Positions 8,812 to 18,547 of a stretch of 64,000 nucleotides of DNA are shown piece after piece (position 1 is the first letter of the stretch; each line of letters opens with the position of its first letter). The notes under the pieces were generated by a model. That model saw nothing but the letters and a program-made list of their open reading frames with translations. It made no database searches and was not told where the DNA came from. Source of the DNA: Citrobacter amalonaticus Y19 (lineage in GTDB: Bacteria > Pseudomonadota > Gammaproteobacteria > Enterobacterales > Enterobacteriaceae); NCBI RefSeq assembly GCF_000981805.1, contig NZ_CP011132.1:1426001-1490000 (forward strand), in the 5' to 3' direction. A program made the translations under genes and the position numbers.

Positions 8812-9840
8812 ATGGCTATAGCCAAAAAAATCACTATCCACGATGTCGCCCTTGCGGCAGGCGTCTCCGTCAGTACGGTTTCACTGGTGCTCAGCGGCAA
8901 GGGTCGCATTTCAACCGCCACCGGCGAACGGGTGAGTGCGGCAATAGAACAACTGGGTTTTGTGCGTAACCGTCAGGCCTCGGCGTTACGGGGGGGACAG
9001 AGCGGCGTGATCGGACTGATTGTCCGCGATCTGTCGGCGCAGTTTTATGCGGAACTGACGGCGGGGCTGACCGAAGCGCTGGAAGCGCAGGGCCGGATGG
9101 TGTTCTTGCTGCACGGCGGTCAGGATGGTGAACAACTGGCGCAGCGCTTTGCCATGCTACTGAATCAGGGCGTAGACGGGGTGGTGATAGCCGGAGCGGC
9201 TGGCAGCAGTGACGACCTGCGCGTGATGGCGGAAGAAAAGGGCATTCCGGTGGTTTTTGCCTCGCGAGCCAGCTATCTGGATGACGTGGATACCGTGCGT
9301 CCGGACAATATGCAGGCCGCGCAGTTGTTGACCGAGCATCTGATTCGTCACGGTCATCAGCGCATCGCGTGGCTGGGTGGGCAGAGTTCTTCATTAACGC
9401 GCGCGGAACGCGTCGGCGGCTACTGCGCGACGCTGCTGAAATACGGTTTACCGTTTCACAGCGACTGGGTGATGGAGTGCGCGTCCAGCCAGAAGCAGGC
9501 CGCCGAGGCCATTGGCGCGTTACTGCGGCGTAACCCGACCATCAGCGCGGTGGTGTGCTACAACGAAACCATTGCGATGGGGGCGTGGTTTGGCCTGATG
9601 CGGGCGGGACGACAGAGCGGTGAAGTGGGGGTCGATCGCTACTTTGAACAGCAGGTTTCGTTAGGCGCCTTTGCTGACGTGGCGGAAAACGCACTGGACG
9701 ATCTGCCGATTGTCTGGGCGACAATACCTGCCCGGGAAATGGGGTACAGCCTGGCGGAGCGCATGCTGCAACGTATTGCGCACGAAGAGAGTCACTCCCG
9801 TAATCAGACGCTGTCTGCGCGACTGGTAGTACAAAAATAA
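8812..9840 (+). CDS. malI: LacI-family repressor MalI
   Basis: MalI represses malXY and its own gene; its inducer is unknown. The 342-residue protein has an N-terminal helix-turn-helix and hinge (ITIHDVALAAGVSVSTVSLV, then RISTATGERV) and a periplasmic-binding-protein-like effector domain. It is divergent from malX, with two matching palindromic operators in the 176-base gap. The ATG at 8812 (MAIAKKITIHDVAL) gives the usual length. Confidence 0.96.
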   Translation: MAIAKKITIHDVALAAGVSVSTVSLVLSGKGRISTATGERVSAAIEQLGFVRNRQASALRGGQSGVIGLIVRDLSAQFYAELTAGLTEALEAQGRMVFLLHGGQDGEQLAQRFAMLLNQGVDGVVIAGAAGSSDDLRVMAEEKGIPVVFASRASYLDDVDTVRPDNMQAAQLLTEHLIRHGHQRIAWLGGQSSSLTRAERVGGYCATLLKYGLPFHSDWVMECASSQKQAAEAIGALLRRNPTISAVVCYNETIAMGAWFGLMRAGRQSGEVGVDRYFEQQVSLGAFADVAENALDDLPIVWATIPAREMGYSLAERMLQRIAHEESHSRNQTLSARLVVQK

Positions 9841-9841
9841 A

Positions 9842-9857
9842 CCCCTCCGAAGAGGGG
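9842..9857. terminator. Terminator between malI and ydgA
   Basis: CCCCTC-CGAA-GAGGGG forms a 6-bp GC-rich stem with a tetraloop followed by CTTTA, between the converging ends of malI and ydgA. Confidence 0.75.
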
Positions 9858-9866
9858 CTTTAGCGA

Positions 9867-11348
9867 TTATTGCTGCGGCAATACCATACCGAACATTGCG
9901 ACAAACTCTTCCAGCGGCATTTTCTTACCGTTCAAGGTTACCTGACCGTTGGCGTACTGCAGGCTGGTGCCAATGGTGTTGTCCTCGAGGGTGGTAATGC
10001 GGAACATCTGTCCCATTGCGGCCAGCCCCTTCACCTGCTGGTTGGCAAGCTTCGCGGCTTCATCCTGTTGATAACCTTCCAGTCTGGCTACCTGAGTCAT
10101 GAACTCAACGGCCATGTCCACCGGAATCGACAGTTTACCGTCGAGCGATTTCACTGTGCGATCGACTTCATCAGCCAGCGTCTGCGGCTCGCCCTGCGCG
10201 GTGGACGGATCCTTCAGGAACAGGGAGACATTCAGCGCGGTTTCGCCTTTGGCGTTTTTCCAGCTCAACGGCGCAATGGTGATCGTCGGTTCACCTTTCA
10301 TCAACAGCGGTAGGGCACCGAAGAAGGCTTCAAACACTTTCTGCTGATACAGTTCCGGGTTACTCACCACATCCGGTTGAGATAACAGCGCCTGAGTCTG
10401 GGCGTTATACTGTTGACTGAACTGATGCAAGGCCGCGCCGTCAATCTGACCCACTTTCAGCGTCAGTTTGCCGCTGCCCAGATCCTGATTCTGAACCTTC
10501 AGGCTGTTCAGAGCGTAATCCAGTTGGCTGTTGATGGTTTTACCGTCATCCACGAGATCGGTTTTACCGCTGATCTCCATGCCTTCCAGCAGCGCCATTT
10601 CTTTGCCTTCAACGCTGAGCGCCATTTTCCCAATCGTGATTTTCTGATCGCCGACGCGCTCACCAAAACTGGCCAGCGTGCTGGAACCTTCCGTTTTCAG
10701 GTCATTAAAGGAGACCTGGACCTTCTGATCGTATTCATTCACCGCATCGACCAGACCGCTCTTCGCTTCACCGGAAAGGGAAACTACCTTGCCTTCTTTA
10801 TCGGCATTAAAGATAAATTCGCCACCGCTGAAGGCGACTTTCTCAGCCCCTTTCTCATAGTTCAGCGGCTTCAGCGACAGGGCGGAACGGGTATCACCGC
10901 TGTAGCTAATGCGCGAATTGATCTCAAAAGGCGTTTCACCTTTCGCCATCTCAAAGAGCGGTTTGCTGACGTCGTTGTTCACCAGGCTGGTTTTCACCGA
11001 GGCCATCGACGGCAGGAGATTAAAGCTTTTCAGTTGGGTTAACGGGAAGGGGCCATGATCGACGGATTCGTCAAGCACCACGCTCTGGCCCGCTTTTAGC
11101 CACGGATTCTCTTTTCCTGCCACCGGCTTAAGCACTAACTGTAACTGGCTACTGAATACGCCACGCTGATAGTTCTGATAAGCGAGTTCCACGTTTGCTT
11201 CCGGCGCAGTGAGTTTAATATGCGCATTGGCCAGGCTGACCATCTCCGCAAGATGGGCTTCCAGCTTTTTACCTGTGTACCACGCACCGCCTGTCCAGAC
11301 GACGCCGAGTGCGACGATCACACCTGCAGCTACCAGCGATTTTTTCAT
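9867..11348 (-). CDS. ydgA: DUF945 family protein YdgA
   Basis: YdgA is a conserved envelope protein of unknown function with a DUF945 domain. The 493-residue product starts MKKSLVAAGVIVALGVVWTG, one hydrophobic anchor or uncleaved signal, and the rest is a large probably periplasmic domain. It is slightly shorter than the E. coli protein at the C-terminus. I chose the ATG at 11346-11348; an upstream in-frame start 47 codons earlier would read through a probable terminator. It lies downstream of manA on the same strand, separated by that hairpin. Confidence 0.93.
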   Translation of the reverse strand: MKKSLVAAGVIVALGVVWTGGAWYTGKKLEAHLAEMVSLANAHIKLTAPEANVELAYQNYQRGVFSSQLQLVLKPVAGKENPWLKAGQSVVLDESVDHGPFPLTQLKSFNLLPSMASVKTSLVNNDVSKPLFEMAKGETPFEINSRISYSGDTRSALSLKPLNYEKGAEKVAFSGGEFIFNADKEGKVVSLSGEAKSGLVDAVNEYDQKVQVSFNDLKTEGSSTLASFGERVGDQKITIGKMALSVEGKEMALLEGMEISGKTDLVDDGKTINSQLDYALNSLKVQNQDLGSGKLTLKVGQIDGAALHQFSQQYNAQTQALLSQPDVVSNPELYQQKVFEAFFGALPLLMKGEPTITIAPLSWKNAKGETALNVSLFLKDPSTAQGEPQTLADEVDRTVKSLDGKLSIPVDMAVEFMTQVARLEGYQQDEAAKLANQQVKGLAAMGQMFRITTLEDNTIGTSLQYANGQVTLNGKKMPLEEFVAMFGMVLPQQ

Positions 11349-11369
11349 ATTGTTTGTCCATAAAATGAA

Positions 11370-11393
11370 GCCAGGCGGTAGAGGCCGCCTGGC
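11370..11393 (-). terminator. Probable terminator downstream of manA
   Basis: A 9-bp stem (GCCAGGCGG/CCGCCTGGC) with a 6-base loop lies between the manA stop and the ydgA start. On the minus strand TTCATTTTA follows, a moderate U tail, so termination may be partial. Confidence 0.6.
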
Positions 11394-11448
11394 AAAGTCT
11401 AAGCCATTTACAAGCTTAGCAAGAGTTACTACAAAATTCAGTAAGTTG

Positions 11449-12624
11449 CTAGAGTTTGTTGTAAACCCGCGCCACACGGCCCACGCCACTCACGCTCACC
11501 GGTGACTCTTCGGCGCTGATAAACGCCGATTCACCCGCTTTCAGTACCAGACGCTGTTCGCCTTTGCTCAACACCGCTTCGCCTTCAACGCAGAACAGGA
11601 TCGCGGCGCTGTGCTGGTCAATTGCTGTCTCTTTGGCTGACAGCGTGTGCAGGGAGAACGCGAAATCATCGACCGGGATCGGGAAATCGAGTTCCGCGCC
11701 GTTTTTCATCGGTGTGGTCAGCAACTGGTTTGCCGGTTTGGCGTCGAACTTCACATTGGCGACCAGTTCCGGGATGTCGATGTATTTCGGCGTCAGACCC
11801 GCACGCAGCACGTTATCGGAGTTCGCCATCACTTCCAGCGCCACGCCCTGCAGATAGGCATGCGGCGTTTCGGCGAACAGGAACATCGCTTCGCCTGGAT
11901 TGAGTTTCACCACGTTCAGCAACAGAGGCGAGAAGAGACCGCTGTCGTCCGGGTAAAATTCCGCGATAAGGCGGATGGTCTGCCACGGTTCGCCTTGTAG
12001 GGTTTCCAGCGCCGCTTTCAGAATCGCCAGCGCCCGGGATTTCTCTTCACCCTGCATGCTCAACAGGCCGGCAAACAACTGGCTCAGTCGCTCCGCGTTG
12101 GGCTGTTCGAGGAAATGGGCGATGGCGGTGTGAGCGCCAGCCACCGGTTGCAGCAGCGAAACGATCTCAGAGAACTCGCGGAATGCGTTCATGGCAAGGA
12201 ACGGGGTCAGAGCGAAAACCAGCTCCGGCTTATGGTTCGGATCTTTGTAGTTGCGCTCGGCGGCATCCATCGGGATTCCGGCGGCGTTCTCTTTAGCAAA
12301 GCCGATTTCAGAATTCCGCTTGTTTGGGTGTACCTGAATGGAGAGCGGTTGCGCGGCACACAGCACTTTAAACAGGAACGGCAGTTCCCCGAAGCGTTTC
12401 GCCACGGCGTCGCCGAGCAGGGCGGATTGTCGGCTGTCGATCACCTCACGCAGCGACACGATGCGGCCGCTGGCATCTTCAATCTTCGAACTGCTCTTCG
12501 GGTGTGCGCCCATCCACAGTTCCGCCATCGGTAGCTGCTGCGGATTCGCCAGACCATAGAGTTCCGTCAGCGCCGTTTTACTTCCCCAGGCGTAGTTCTG
12601 CACGGAGTTGATGAGTTTTTGCAT
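11449..12624 (-). CDS. manA: Mannose-6-phosphate isomerase
   Basis: ManA is the zinc-dependent type I phosphomannose isomerase that interconverts mannose-6-phosphate and fructose-6-phosphate, linking mannose use to glycolysis and GDP-mannose synthesis. The 391-residue cupin protein shows the motifs QVHPNK, DPNHKPELVFAL and NPGEAMFLFAETPHAYLQG, which hold zinc-binding and active-site residues. I chose MQKLINSVQNYAWGSKTAL as the start, since an ATG two codons upstream lacks support from the family. It is divergent from fumA with a 217-base gap. Confidence 0.97.
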   Translation of the reverse strand: MQKLINSVQNYAWGSKTALTELYGLANPQQLPMAELWMGAHPKSSSKIEDASGRIVSLREVIDSRQSALLGDAVAKRFGELPFLFKVLCAAQPLSIQVHPNKRNSEIGFAKENAAGIPMDAAERNYKDPNHKPELVFALTPFLAMNAFREFSEIVSLLQPVAGAHTAIAHFLEQPNAERLSQLFAGLLSMQGEEKSRALAILKAALETLQGEPWQTIRLIAEFYPDDSGLFSPLLLNVVKLNPGEAMFLFAETPHAYLQGVALEVMANSDNVLRAGLTPKYIDIPELVANVKFDAKPANQLLTTPMKNGAELDFPIPVDDFAFSLHTLSAKETAIDQHSAAILFCVEGEAVLSKGEQRLVLKAGESAFISAEESPVSVSGVGRVARVYNKL

Positions 12625-12841
12625 GTTCAATGCCCTGTTACAAGTTGGAAGTCAGTGAAAACTTAATTCAACTATTAAAGCAAGAAACCTGTGGGAAGTA
12701 ACCTGCGGGCGCAAAAAGTCGTACTTGTCTCAGTTTTTGTTAAAAAATTGTGTAGGATAGTGTGACTCGCTTTTAACGAGGGCAATGGAACATCTGCCCT
12801 GAAGCCTAAGAAAATCAGACCGAGCAGTAAGTGAGAGAACA

Positions 12842-14488
12842 ATGTCAAACAAACCCTTTCATTATCAGGATCCTTTTCCCCTTAAAAAGGATGATACCGA
12901 ATACACCCTGCTGACCAGTGAATATGTTTCCGTCGCCGAATTTGAAGGACAAGAGATCCTCAAAGTCGACCCGCAAGCGCTGACGCTGCTCGCGCGCCAG
13001 GCCTTCCACGACGCCTCATTCATGCTGCGTCCTGCGCACCAACAGCAGGTTGCTGATATTCTGCGTGACCCGCAGGCCAGTGAAAACGACAAGTATGTGG
13101 CACTGCAGTTCCTGCGTAACTCCGACATCGCGGCGAAAGGTATTCTGCCAACCTGTCAGGACACCGGCACGGCGATAATCGTCGGGAAAAAAGGTCAGCG
13201 CGTCTGGACCGGCGGCGGTGATGAGGCGGCGCTGGCGCGTGGGGTGTACAACACCTACATCGAAGATAACCTGCGCTACTCGCAAAATGCCGCGCTGGAT
13301 ATGTATAAAGAGGTGAATACCGGCACCAACCTGCCTGCGCAGATTGACCTCTATAGCGTCGATGGCGATGAGTACAAATTTCTTTGCATCGCGAAGGGCG
13401 GCGGTTCAGCGAACAAGACCTATCTCTATCAGGAAACCAAAGCGCTATTAACCCCGGGCAAGCTGAAAAACTACCTGGTCGAGAAGATGCGCACGCTGGG
13501 AACCGCAGCCTGTCCGCCATACCACATCGCTTTTGTGATCGGCGGGACGTCGGCGGAAGCGAACCTGAAAACCGTGAAGCTGGCGTCGGCAAAATACTAT
13601 GACGAACTGCCGACCGAAGGAAATGAGCACGGTCAGGCGTTCCGCGATGTCGAACTGGAAAAAGAGCTGCTGACGGAAGCGCAAAACCTCGGCCTAGGCG
13701 CGCAGTTTGGCGGTAAATACTTTGCCCATGATATTCGCGTGATCCGCCTGCCGCGTCATGGCGCGTCTTGTCCGGTCGGGATGGGCGTTTCCTGCTCGGC
13801 GGACAGAAACATCAAAGCGAAGATCAACCGCAAGGGTATCTGGATCGAAAAACTGGAGCACAATCCGGGCAAGTACATTCCTGAAGAACTGCGTAAAGCG
13901 GGCGAAGGGGAAGCGGTACGCGTTGACCTGAACCGTCCCATGAAAGCGATCCTTGAACAGCTGTCGCAATACCCGGTGTCGACCCGTCTTTCCCTGAACG
14001 GCACGATCATTGTCGGCCGTGATATCGCGCACGCTAAATTAAAAGAGCGAATGGATAATGGCGAAGGGCTGCCGCAGTATGTAAAAGATCACCCGATTTA
14101 CTACGCAGGCCCGGCGAAGACACCGGAAGGTTATGCCTCTGGTTCGCTCGGCCCAACCACCGCCGGGCGCATGGACTCGTATGTCGACCAGCTTCAGTCG
14201 CAGGGCGGGAGTATGATCATGCTGGCGAAAGGTAACCGCAGCCAGCAGGTGACCGATGCCTGTCAAAAACATGGCGGATTTTACCTCGGCAGCATTGGCG
14301 GCCCGGCAGCCGTTCTGGCGCAGGGCAGCATCAAGAGCCTGGAGTGCCTGGAATATCCGGAACTGGGAATGGAAGCAATCTGGAAAATCGAAGTTGAAGA
14401 TTTCCCGGCCTTTATTCTCGTTGACGATAAAGGCAACGATTTCTTCCAGCAGATTCAGACGTCGCAGTGCGCACGCTGCGTTAAGTAA
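12842..14488 (+). CDS. fumA: Class I fumarate hydratase (fumarase A)
   Basis: FumA is the oxygen-labile, 4Fe-4S fumarase of the TCA cycle that hydrates fumarate to L-malate. The 548-residue protein is the full family length and carries the first cluster cysteine C105 in LPTCQDTGT, further conserved cysteines including the one in SCPVGMGVSCSA, and a C-terminal CARCVK. fumC follows 141 bases later on the same strand after a strong terminator, so the two need separate promoters, as in E. coli. Confidence 0.97.
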   Translation: MSNKPFHYQDPFPLKKDDTEYTLLTSEYVSVAEFEGQEILKVDPQALTLLARQAFHDASFMLRPAHQQQVADILRDPQASENDKYVALQFLRNSDIAAKGILPTCQDTGTAIIVGKKGQRVWTGGGDEAALARGVYNTYIEDNLRYSQNAALDMYKEVNTGTNLPAQIDLYSVDGDEYKFLCIAKGGGSANKTYLYQETKALLTPGKLKNYLVEKMRTLGTAACPPYHIAFVIGGTSAEANLKTVKLASAKYYDELPTEGNEHGQAFRDVELEKELLTEAQNLGLGAQFGGKYFAHDIRVIRLPRHGASCPVGMGVSCSADRNIKAKINRKGIWIEKLEHNPGKYIPEELRKAGEGEAVRVDLNRPMKAILEQLSQYPVSTRLSLNGTIIVGRDIAHAKLKERMDNGEGLPQYVKDHPIYYAGPAKTPEGYASGSLGPTTAGRMDSYVDQLQSQGGSMIMLAKGNRSQQVTDACQKHGGFYLGSIGGPAAVLAQGSIKSLECLEYPELGMEAIWKIEVEDFPAFILVDDKGNDFFQQIQTSQCARCVK

Positions 14489-14494
14489 CGTCAG

Positions 14495-14518
14495 CCGCCC
14501 TTAGGGGCGGTTTTTTTT
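14495..14518 (+). terminator. Rho-independent terminator after fumA
   Basis: CCGCCC-TTAG-GGGCGG followed by eight T residues. This is a textbook intrinsic terminator. Confidence 0.92.
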
Positions 14519-14629
14519 ATCGCACAAACCACCAAACGGTGGCGCTGTCATCGTTGATACTCATAAGACCGCAAGCACGTGTGCAATGTCGAACATAACC
14601 TAATCAATTCATTATCTAAGGAGCAGGTC

Positions 14630-16033
14630 ATGGTAACGGTACGCAGCGAGAAAGACTCGATGGGCGCGATTGATGTCCCGGCAGATAAGCTGTGGGGAGC
14701 GCAAACCCAGCGTTCGCTTGAGCATTTTCGGATCTCCACCGAGAAAATGCCCGTCTCGCTGATCCACGCGCTGGCGCTCACCAAGCGTGCAGCGGCAAAG
14801 GTTAACGACGATTTAGGGCTGCTGGCGCCTGAAAAAGCCGCGGCTATTATGCAGGCTGCCGATGAGGTGCTGGCAGATAAACACACACAAGAGTTTCCGC
14901 TGGCTATCTGGCAGACCGGGTCAGGTACGCAAAGCAACATGAACATGAACGAAGTGCTGGCAAACCGGGCCAGCGAACTGCTTGGCGGCGTTCGTGGCAT
15001 GGCGCGCAAAGTCCATCCGAATGATGACGTCAACAAGAGCCAGAGTTCGAACGACGTCTTTCCGACGGCGATGCATGTCGCTGCGCTGCTGGCGCTGCGC
15101 ACTCATCTTATTCCGCAGGTGCAGGTGTTAACGACGACGCTGAACGAAAAATCGCACGCCTTCGCCGATATTGTCAAAATTGGCCGTACTCATCTCCAGG
15201 ACGCCACGCCGTTGACGCTGGGGCAGGAGATTTCCGGCTGGGTGGCGATGTTAGAACATAACCTGCGGCACATCGAAAACAGCCTGCCGCACGTGGCGGA
15301 ACTGGCGCTGGGCGGTACAGCCGTTGGCACCGGGCTGAATACCCATCCGGAATATGCCCACCGCGTTGCCGATGAACTGGCGGCCATTACCCACGCTCCC
15401 TTTGTCACGGCACCGAACAAGTTTGAAGCGCTGGCAACCTGCGATGCGCTGGTTCATGCCCACGGCGCGCTGAAAGGGCTGGCGGCGTCGCTCATGAAAA
15501 TCGCCAACGACGTGCGCTGGCTGGCATCGGGGCCGCGTTGCGGCATTGGCGAAATCGCGATCCCGGAAAATGAACCGGGTAGTTCTATCATGCCGGGCAA
15601 GGTCAACCCGACCCAGTGCGAGGCGCTGACGATGTTGTGCTGTCAGGTGATGGGGAACGATGTGGCAATCAACATCGGCGGGGCGTCAGGCAATTTCGAA
15701 CTGAACGTCTTCCGACCTGTGGTGATCCACAACTTCCTGCAATCGGTGCGTCTGCTGGCGGATGGGATGGAGAGCTTCAATGCCCATTGTGCGGTCGGTA
15801 TTGAGCCAAATCGCGAGCGGATCAATCAGTTGCTCAATGAATCGCTGATGCTGGTCACCGCGCTGAATACCCATATTGGCTACGACAAAGCGGCGGAAAT
15901 TGCCAAGAAAGCGCATAAAGAGGGACTGACGCTGAAAGTCGCGGCTCTGGCGCTGGGCTATCTCACCGAAGCGGAGTTCGACAGCTGGGTGCGGCCAGAG
16001 CAGATGGTCGGCAGCATGAAACCGGATCGCTAA
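14630..16033 (+). CDS. fumC: Class II fumarate hydratase (fumarase C)
   Basis: FumC is the stable, iron-independent fumarase that replaces FumA under oxidative stress or iron limitation. The 467-residue protein belongs to the fumarase/aspartase superfamily and contains the signature GSSIMPGKVNP near residues 316-326 and the conserved TGSGTQSNMN and SSNDVFPTAMH stretches. The ATG at 14630 follows AAGGAG at a good distance and gives the exact E. coli length. Its stop overlaps the tus stop by three bases in a convergent arrangement with no room for a terminator. Confidence 0.97.
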   Translation: MVTVRSEKDSMGAIDVPADKLWGAQTQRSLEHFRISTEKMPVSLIHALALTKRAAAKVNDDLGLLAPEKAAAIMQAADEVLADKHTQEFPLAIWQTGSGTQSNMNMNEVLANRASELLGGVRGMARKVHPNDDVNKSQSSNDVFPTAMHVAALLALRTHLIPQVQVLTTTLNEKSHAFADIVKIGRTHLQDATPLTLGQEISGWVAMLEHNLRHIENSLPHVAELALGGTAVGTGLNTHPEYAHRVADELAAITHAPFVTAPNKFEALATCDALVHAHGALKGLAASLMKIANDVRWLASGPRCGIGEIAIPENEPGSSIMPGKVNPTQCEALTMLCCQVMGNDVAINIGGASGNFELNVFRPVVIHNFLQSVRLLADGMESFNAHCAVGIEPNRERINQLLNESLMLVTALNTHIGYDKAAEIAKKAHKEGLTLKVAALALGYLTEAEFDSWVRPEQMVGSMKPDR

Positions 16034-16959
16034 TCTGCCACATACAGGTGCAGTCGTGGAATGATCAGATGCAGCGGCTGCGCCTGCGGTTTAAATCGAT
16101 GCTGTACGTTTTCGGCGTCGTAGTTCAGTAGCTCACCAATATCCGGCATGCCTGCGCCGTTTTCCGTATTGATCAACGCGATAAGCGGCGTCGGGCAGGC
16201 ATGCTGTACCTGCTTTTGCTCACCTTTGTACCAGACTCTGGCGATGGGCTGGACCTTTACCGGACGCTTAATTTTCAGTTTTGCCTGCTGCGGCAGGGCG
16301 GCGATATCCTGATATTCGCGCTCCAGTTTTGCCTGCCACTCCTCGCGGGTCCAGGGATGCACGCTGCGCGGGGTATTCAGACTCTTTTCCAGTTGTGCCA
16401 GCACCTCGTCGCGCTTCAGATTCTTGATGATATGTTTGTTCGCCCAGCCAAAGCGCAAAGTCGCCGGATCGTTTATCACCGTCAGCGTCCGGTAGGCATT
16501 GAGCGTAATCAGCCCCGGCAGATGGCGATGGACCCATTCAAAACGCGCGGCGGAGGGTAAACCGGACTCAACGGTGACAATATGCTCAAAGGTGGTTTTC
16601 AACTGATTGATACGCTGCACCTGGTTTTCCAGCGCGGCCTGGCTGGCACTGTCAACCTGGTAGCACAGCACGCCCGGCAGACGCACCGCCGCTTTACTGC
16701 TGCGGGTTTCGGACTGCTGCTGAATAAACAGATGACGATAATGCGCCAGCGCCAGCGTTTCGGCCTCTTTGCCCAGATGCTGTTTCACCGCAATGGTATC
16801 CAGCGGGGAGTGCTCGGCCTCTTTGGTCACTTCCGGTAGCGAAAAGACGCGGGCAATCATCAGATGATGTTGTCCGAGCGTTTGTGTCAGTTCGGCCAGC
16901 GCCTGCTCCATCTGGCGAAACGTAGTATTCAGTCTGTCGACGAGATCGTAACGGGCCAT
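16030..16959 (-). CDS. tus: DNA replication terminus site-binding protein Tus
   Basis: Tus binds Ter sites and arrests replication forks in one orientation. The 309-residue protein matches E. coli Tus in length and over most of its core, including WVHRHLPGLITLNAYRTLTV, PATLRFGWANKHIIKNL and the C-terminal KIKRPVKVQPIARVWYKG DNA-contacting strand. The N-terminal third is more divergent. I chose MARYDLVDRL as the start. A Ter site lies immediately upstream, which in E. coli lets Tus repress its own promoter. Confidence 0.97.
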   Translation of the reverse strand: MARYDLVDRLNTTFRQMEQALAELTQTLGQHHLMIARVFSLPEVTKEAEHSPLDTIAVKQHLGKEAETLALAHYRHLFIQQQSETRSSKAAVRLPGVLCYQVDSASQAALENQVQRINQLKTTFEHIVTVESGLPSAARFEWVHRHLPGLITLNAYRTLTVINDPATLRFGWANKHIIKNLKRDEVLAQLEKSLNTPRSVHPWTREEWQAKLEREYQDIAALPQQAKLKIKRPVKVQPIARVWYKGEQKQVQHACPTPLIALINTENGAGMPDIGELLNYDAENVQHRFKPQAQPLHLIIPRLHLYVAD

Positions 16960-16967
16960 TGCGCACC

Positions 16968-16990
16968 TCATTAGTTACAACATACTTACT
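16968..16990 (-). promoter_or_regulatory. Ter site (TerB-like) overlapping the tus promoter region
   Basis: Read on the minus strand, the site contains AGTATGTTGTAACTAA, the invariant core of enterobacterial Ter sites, within a 23-base match to TerB. It begins 9 bases upstream of the tus start codon. If the E. coli rule holds, with the blocking face at the G6 end, forks arriving from the rstB side would be stopped. Confidence 0.92.
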
Positions 16991-17032
16991 ATATAGCACG
17001 TTATTTCGCCTGCGACTACGGTGCGGGTAGCG

Positions 17033-18334
17033 TCAGCCAGCGGTTAATTCGGGAAGTGTGCGCCGGATCGGCCAACAAAAGCTGAAGCGGGCCCCGCCCA
17101 GTTCGCTTTCTCCACAACTGACCGTGCCACCCATCGCCTGGGCGATGGAGTAGACGATAGCCAGACCCAGACCACAACCTCCGGTGGCGCGATCCCGACT
17201 TGGATCCAGGCGGACAAAAGGCTCAAAAACGCTCTCCCTGGCCTCCGGGGCAATGCCTGGCCCGTCATCGTCGACAACCAGCGTGGCGAAGCGATCGCTG
17301 AGTTGCAGGCTTATCTGCACGGTGGACTGACAATAGCGCAACGCGTTGTTCAACAGATTATCCAGCACGCGCTCCATGAGTCGCATATCTAACGCACCGT
17401 AATCGCCGCTGGCGAGGTGCGAAACCTGAAGCGTGAGATCAGGGTTCACGCTCTGCACATCGTCAATGTGCGCCGTGAGCCAGACCGGGAGGTCCGGTTC
17501 GCTCAGATGCAGTTCATTCTGTGGCCTGTCGAGTCGGGCGTAGGTTAACAGTTCCTCAATCAAGGCTTCGAGTTGCCCGATATCACGATTAAGCGCCAGA
17601 GACTCCTGCTCGGTGAGGTTTTCACTCATCTCCAGTCGGTAGCGAAGTCGAACCAGTGGGGTACGCAGTTCATGGGCAATCCCGTCAATTAGCTGTTTTT
17701 TACTGGCGATCAGCGTATTGATATTGTCCGCCATCTGATTAAAAGCAATGCCCAGGCGTTCAAAACTGGAACCGCTGTCAAAATGCAGCCGTTCACTGAG
17801 ATGACCTTTACCGAACCGCTGAGCGGCGGCCTCCAGTCGCAGCATTTCCTGCCAGTGGGGACGCATCCAGATAAACACCGGAAAGGCCAGTGAAATGGCG
17901 ATAAACGCCATTAGCGCGATATCCAGCAGGCGCATCTGATGGAGGAAATAGAGATAGGGAACCGGGCCAACGGCCAGGACATAATGACTGCGCGGAATAC
18001 GCTGAATGAAGGTGTACTGATCGTCGAGCGCAATGATATCGCCTTCACGCAGACGCTGCATACTCGGGGCATCCAGCCTGAATTTCGTCAGTGGCTCAAC
18101 GCGCAGGTCAAAAGAGAGATTGAGGTCCATCTCTTTGAGCGTTTTACCCCACTCATGCGGGGGGATCTCGCGCAATTCGCTGCGCATCAGATAGAGCGAG
18201 CTTTTCATCAAATCATCGAGCGACTGCCTGCCAGCCCGTTCTGCGGTGAATTTATAAACCAGCCCGACCAACAGGGTCATCACCAGAAAGCAGACAAACA
18301 GCAGGAGATAAAACTGCACGAACAGTTTCTTCAT
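17033..18334 (-). CDS. rstB: Sensor histidine kinase RstB
   Basis: RstB is the membrane sensor kinase that phosphorylates RstA, a system tied to acid and PhoPQ signalling. The 433-residue protein has a first membrane segment (about 5-28), a periplasmic domain, a second segment (about 137-157), a HAMP region, the phosphoacceptor H221 in DGIAHELRTPL, an N box (DNLLNNALRYC) and G boxes (DDDGPGI, GGCGLGLAI). In E. coli rstB directly follows rstA, but here 861 bases with an opposing gene separate them, so rstB may need its own promoter. Confidence 0.95.
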   Translation of the reverse strand: MKKLFVQFYLLLFVCFLVMTLLVGLVYKFTAERAGRQSLDDLMKSSLYLMRSELREIPPHEWGKTLKEMDLNLSFDLRVEPLTKFRLDAPSMQRLREGDIIALDDQYTFIQRIPRSHYVLAVGPVPYLYFLHQMRLLDIALMAFIAISLAFPVFIWMRPHWQEMLRLEAAAQRFGKGHLSERLHFDSGSSFERLGIAFNQMADNINTLIASKKQLIDGIAHELRTPLVRLRYRLEMSENLTEQESLALNRDIGQLEALIEELLTYARLDRPQNELHLSEPDLPVWLTAHIDDVQSVNPDLTLQVSHLASGDYGALDMRLMERVLDNLLNNALRYCQSTVQISLQLSDRFATLVVDDDGPGIAPEARESVFEPFVRLDPSRDRATGGCGLGLAIVYSIAQAMGGTVSCGESELGGARFSFCWPIRRTLPELTAG

Positions 18335-18547
18335 TAAAAATCACCGAATGTTCAATGTAGTGTCTGATGCAAACAGCTTGCAGGCACGTTGCTCTGTGGT
18401 CCTGGCCGCCATCATGCGCATCCCGCCTGGCAGTGTACACCGTCCTGTCCTGCGTGAAAATTTTGTGATGGGGAGGGAAACGTCTCTCCTGGCTAAAGTA
18501 TATGGTGTTGTAATAACAGAAATGGATCTTTTAAAGGGAGAAAACCG

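Noticed and set aside
12625..12841. A possible CRP site ahead of fumA (TTGTGTAGGATAGTGTGACT)
   Set aside because: Two TGTG stretches occur as direct rather than inverted repeats, so it does not form a CRP palindrome.
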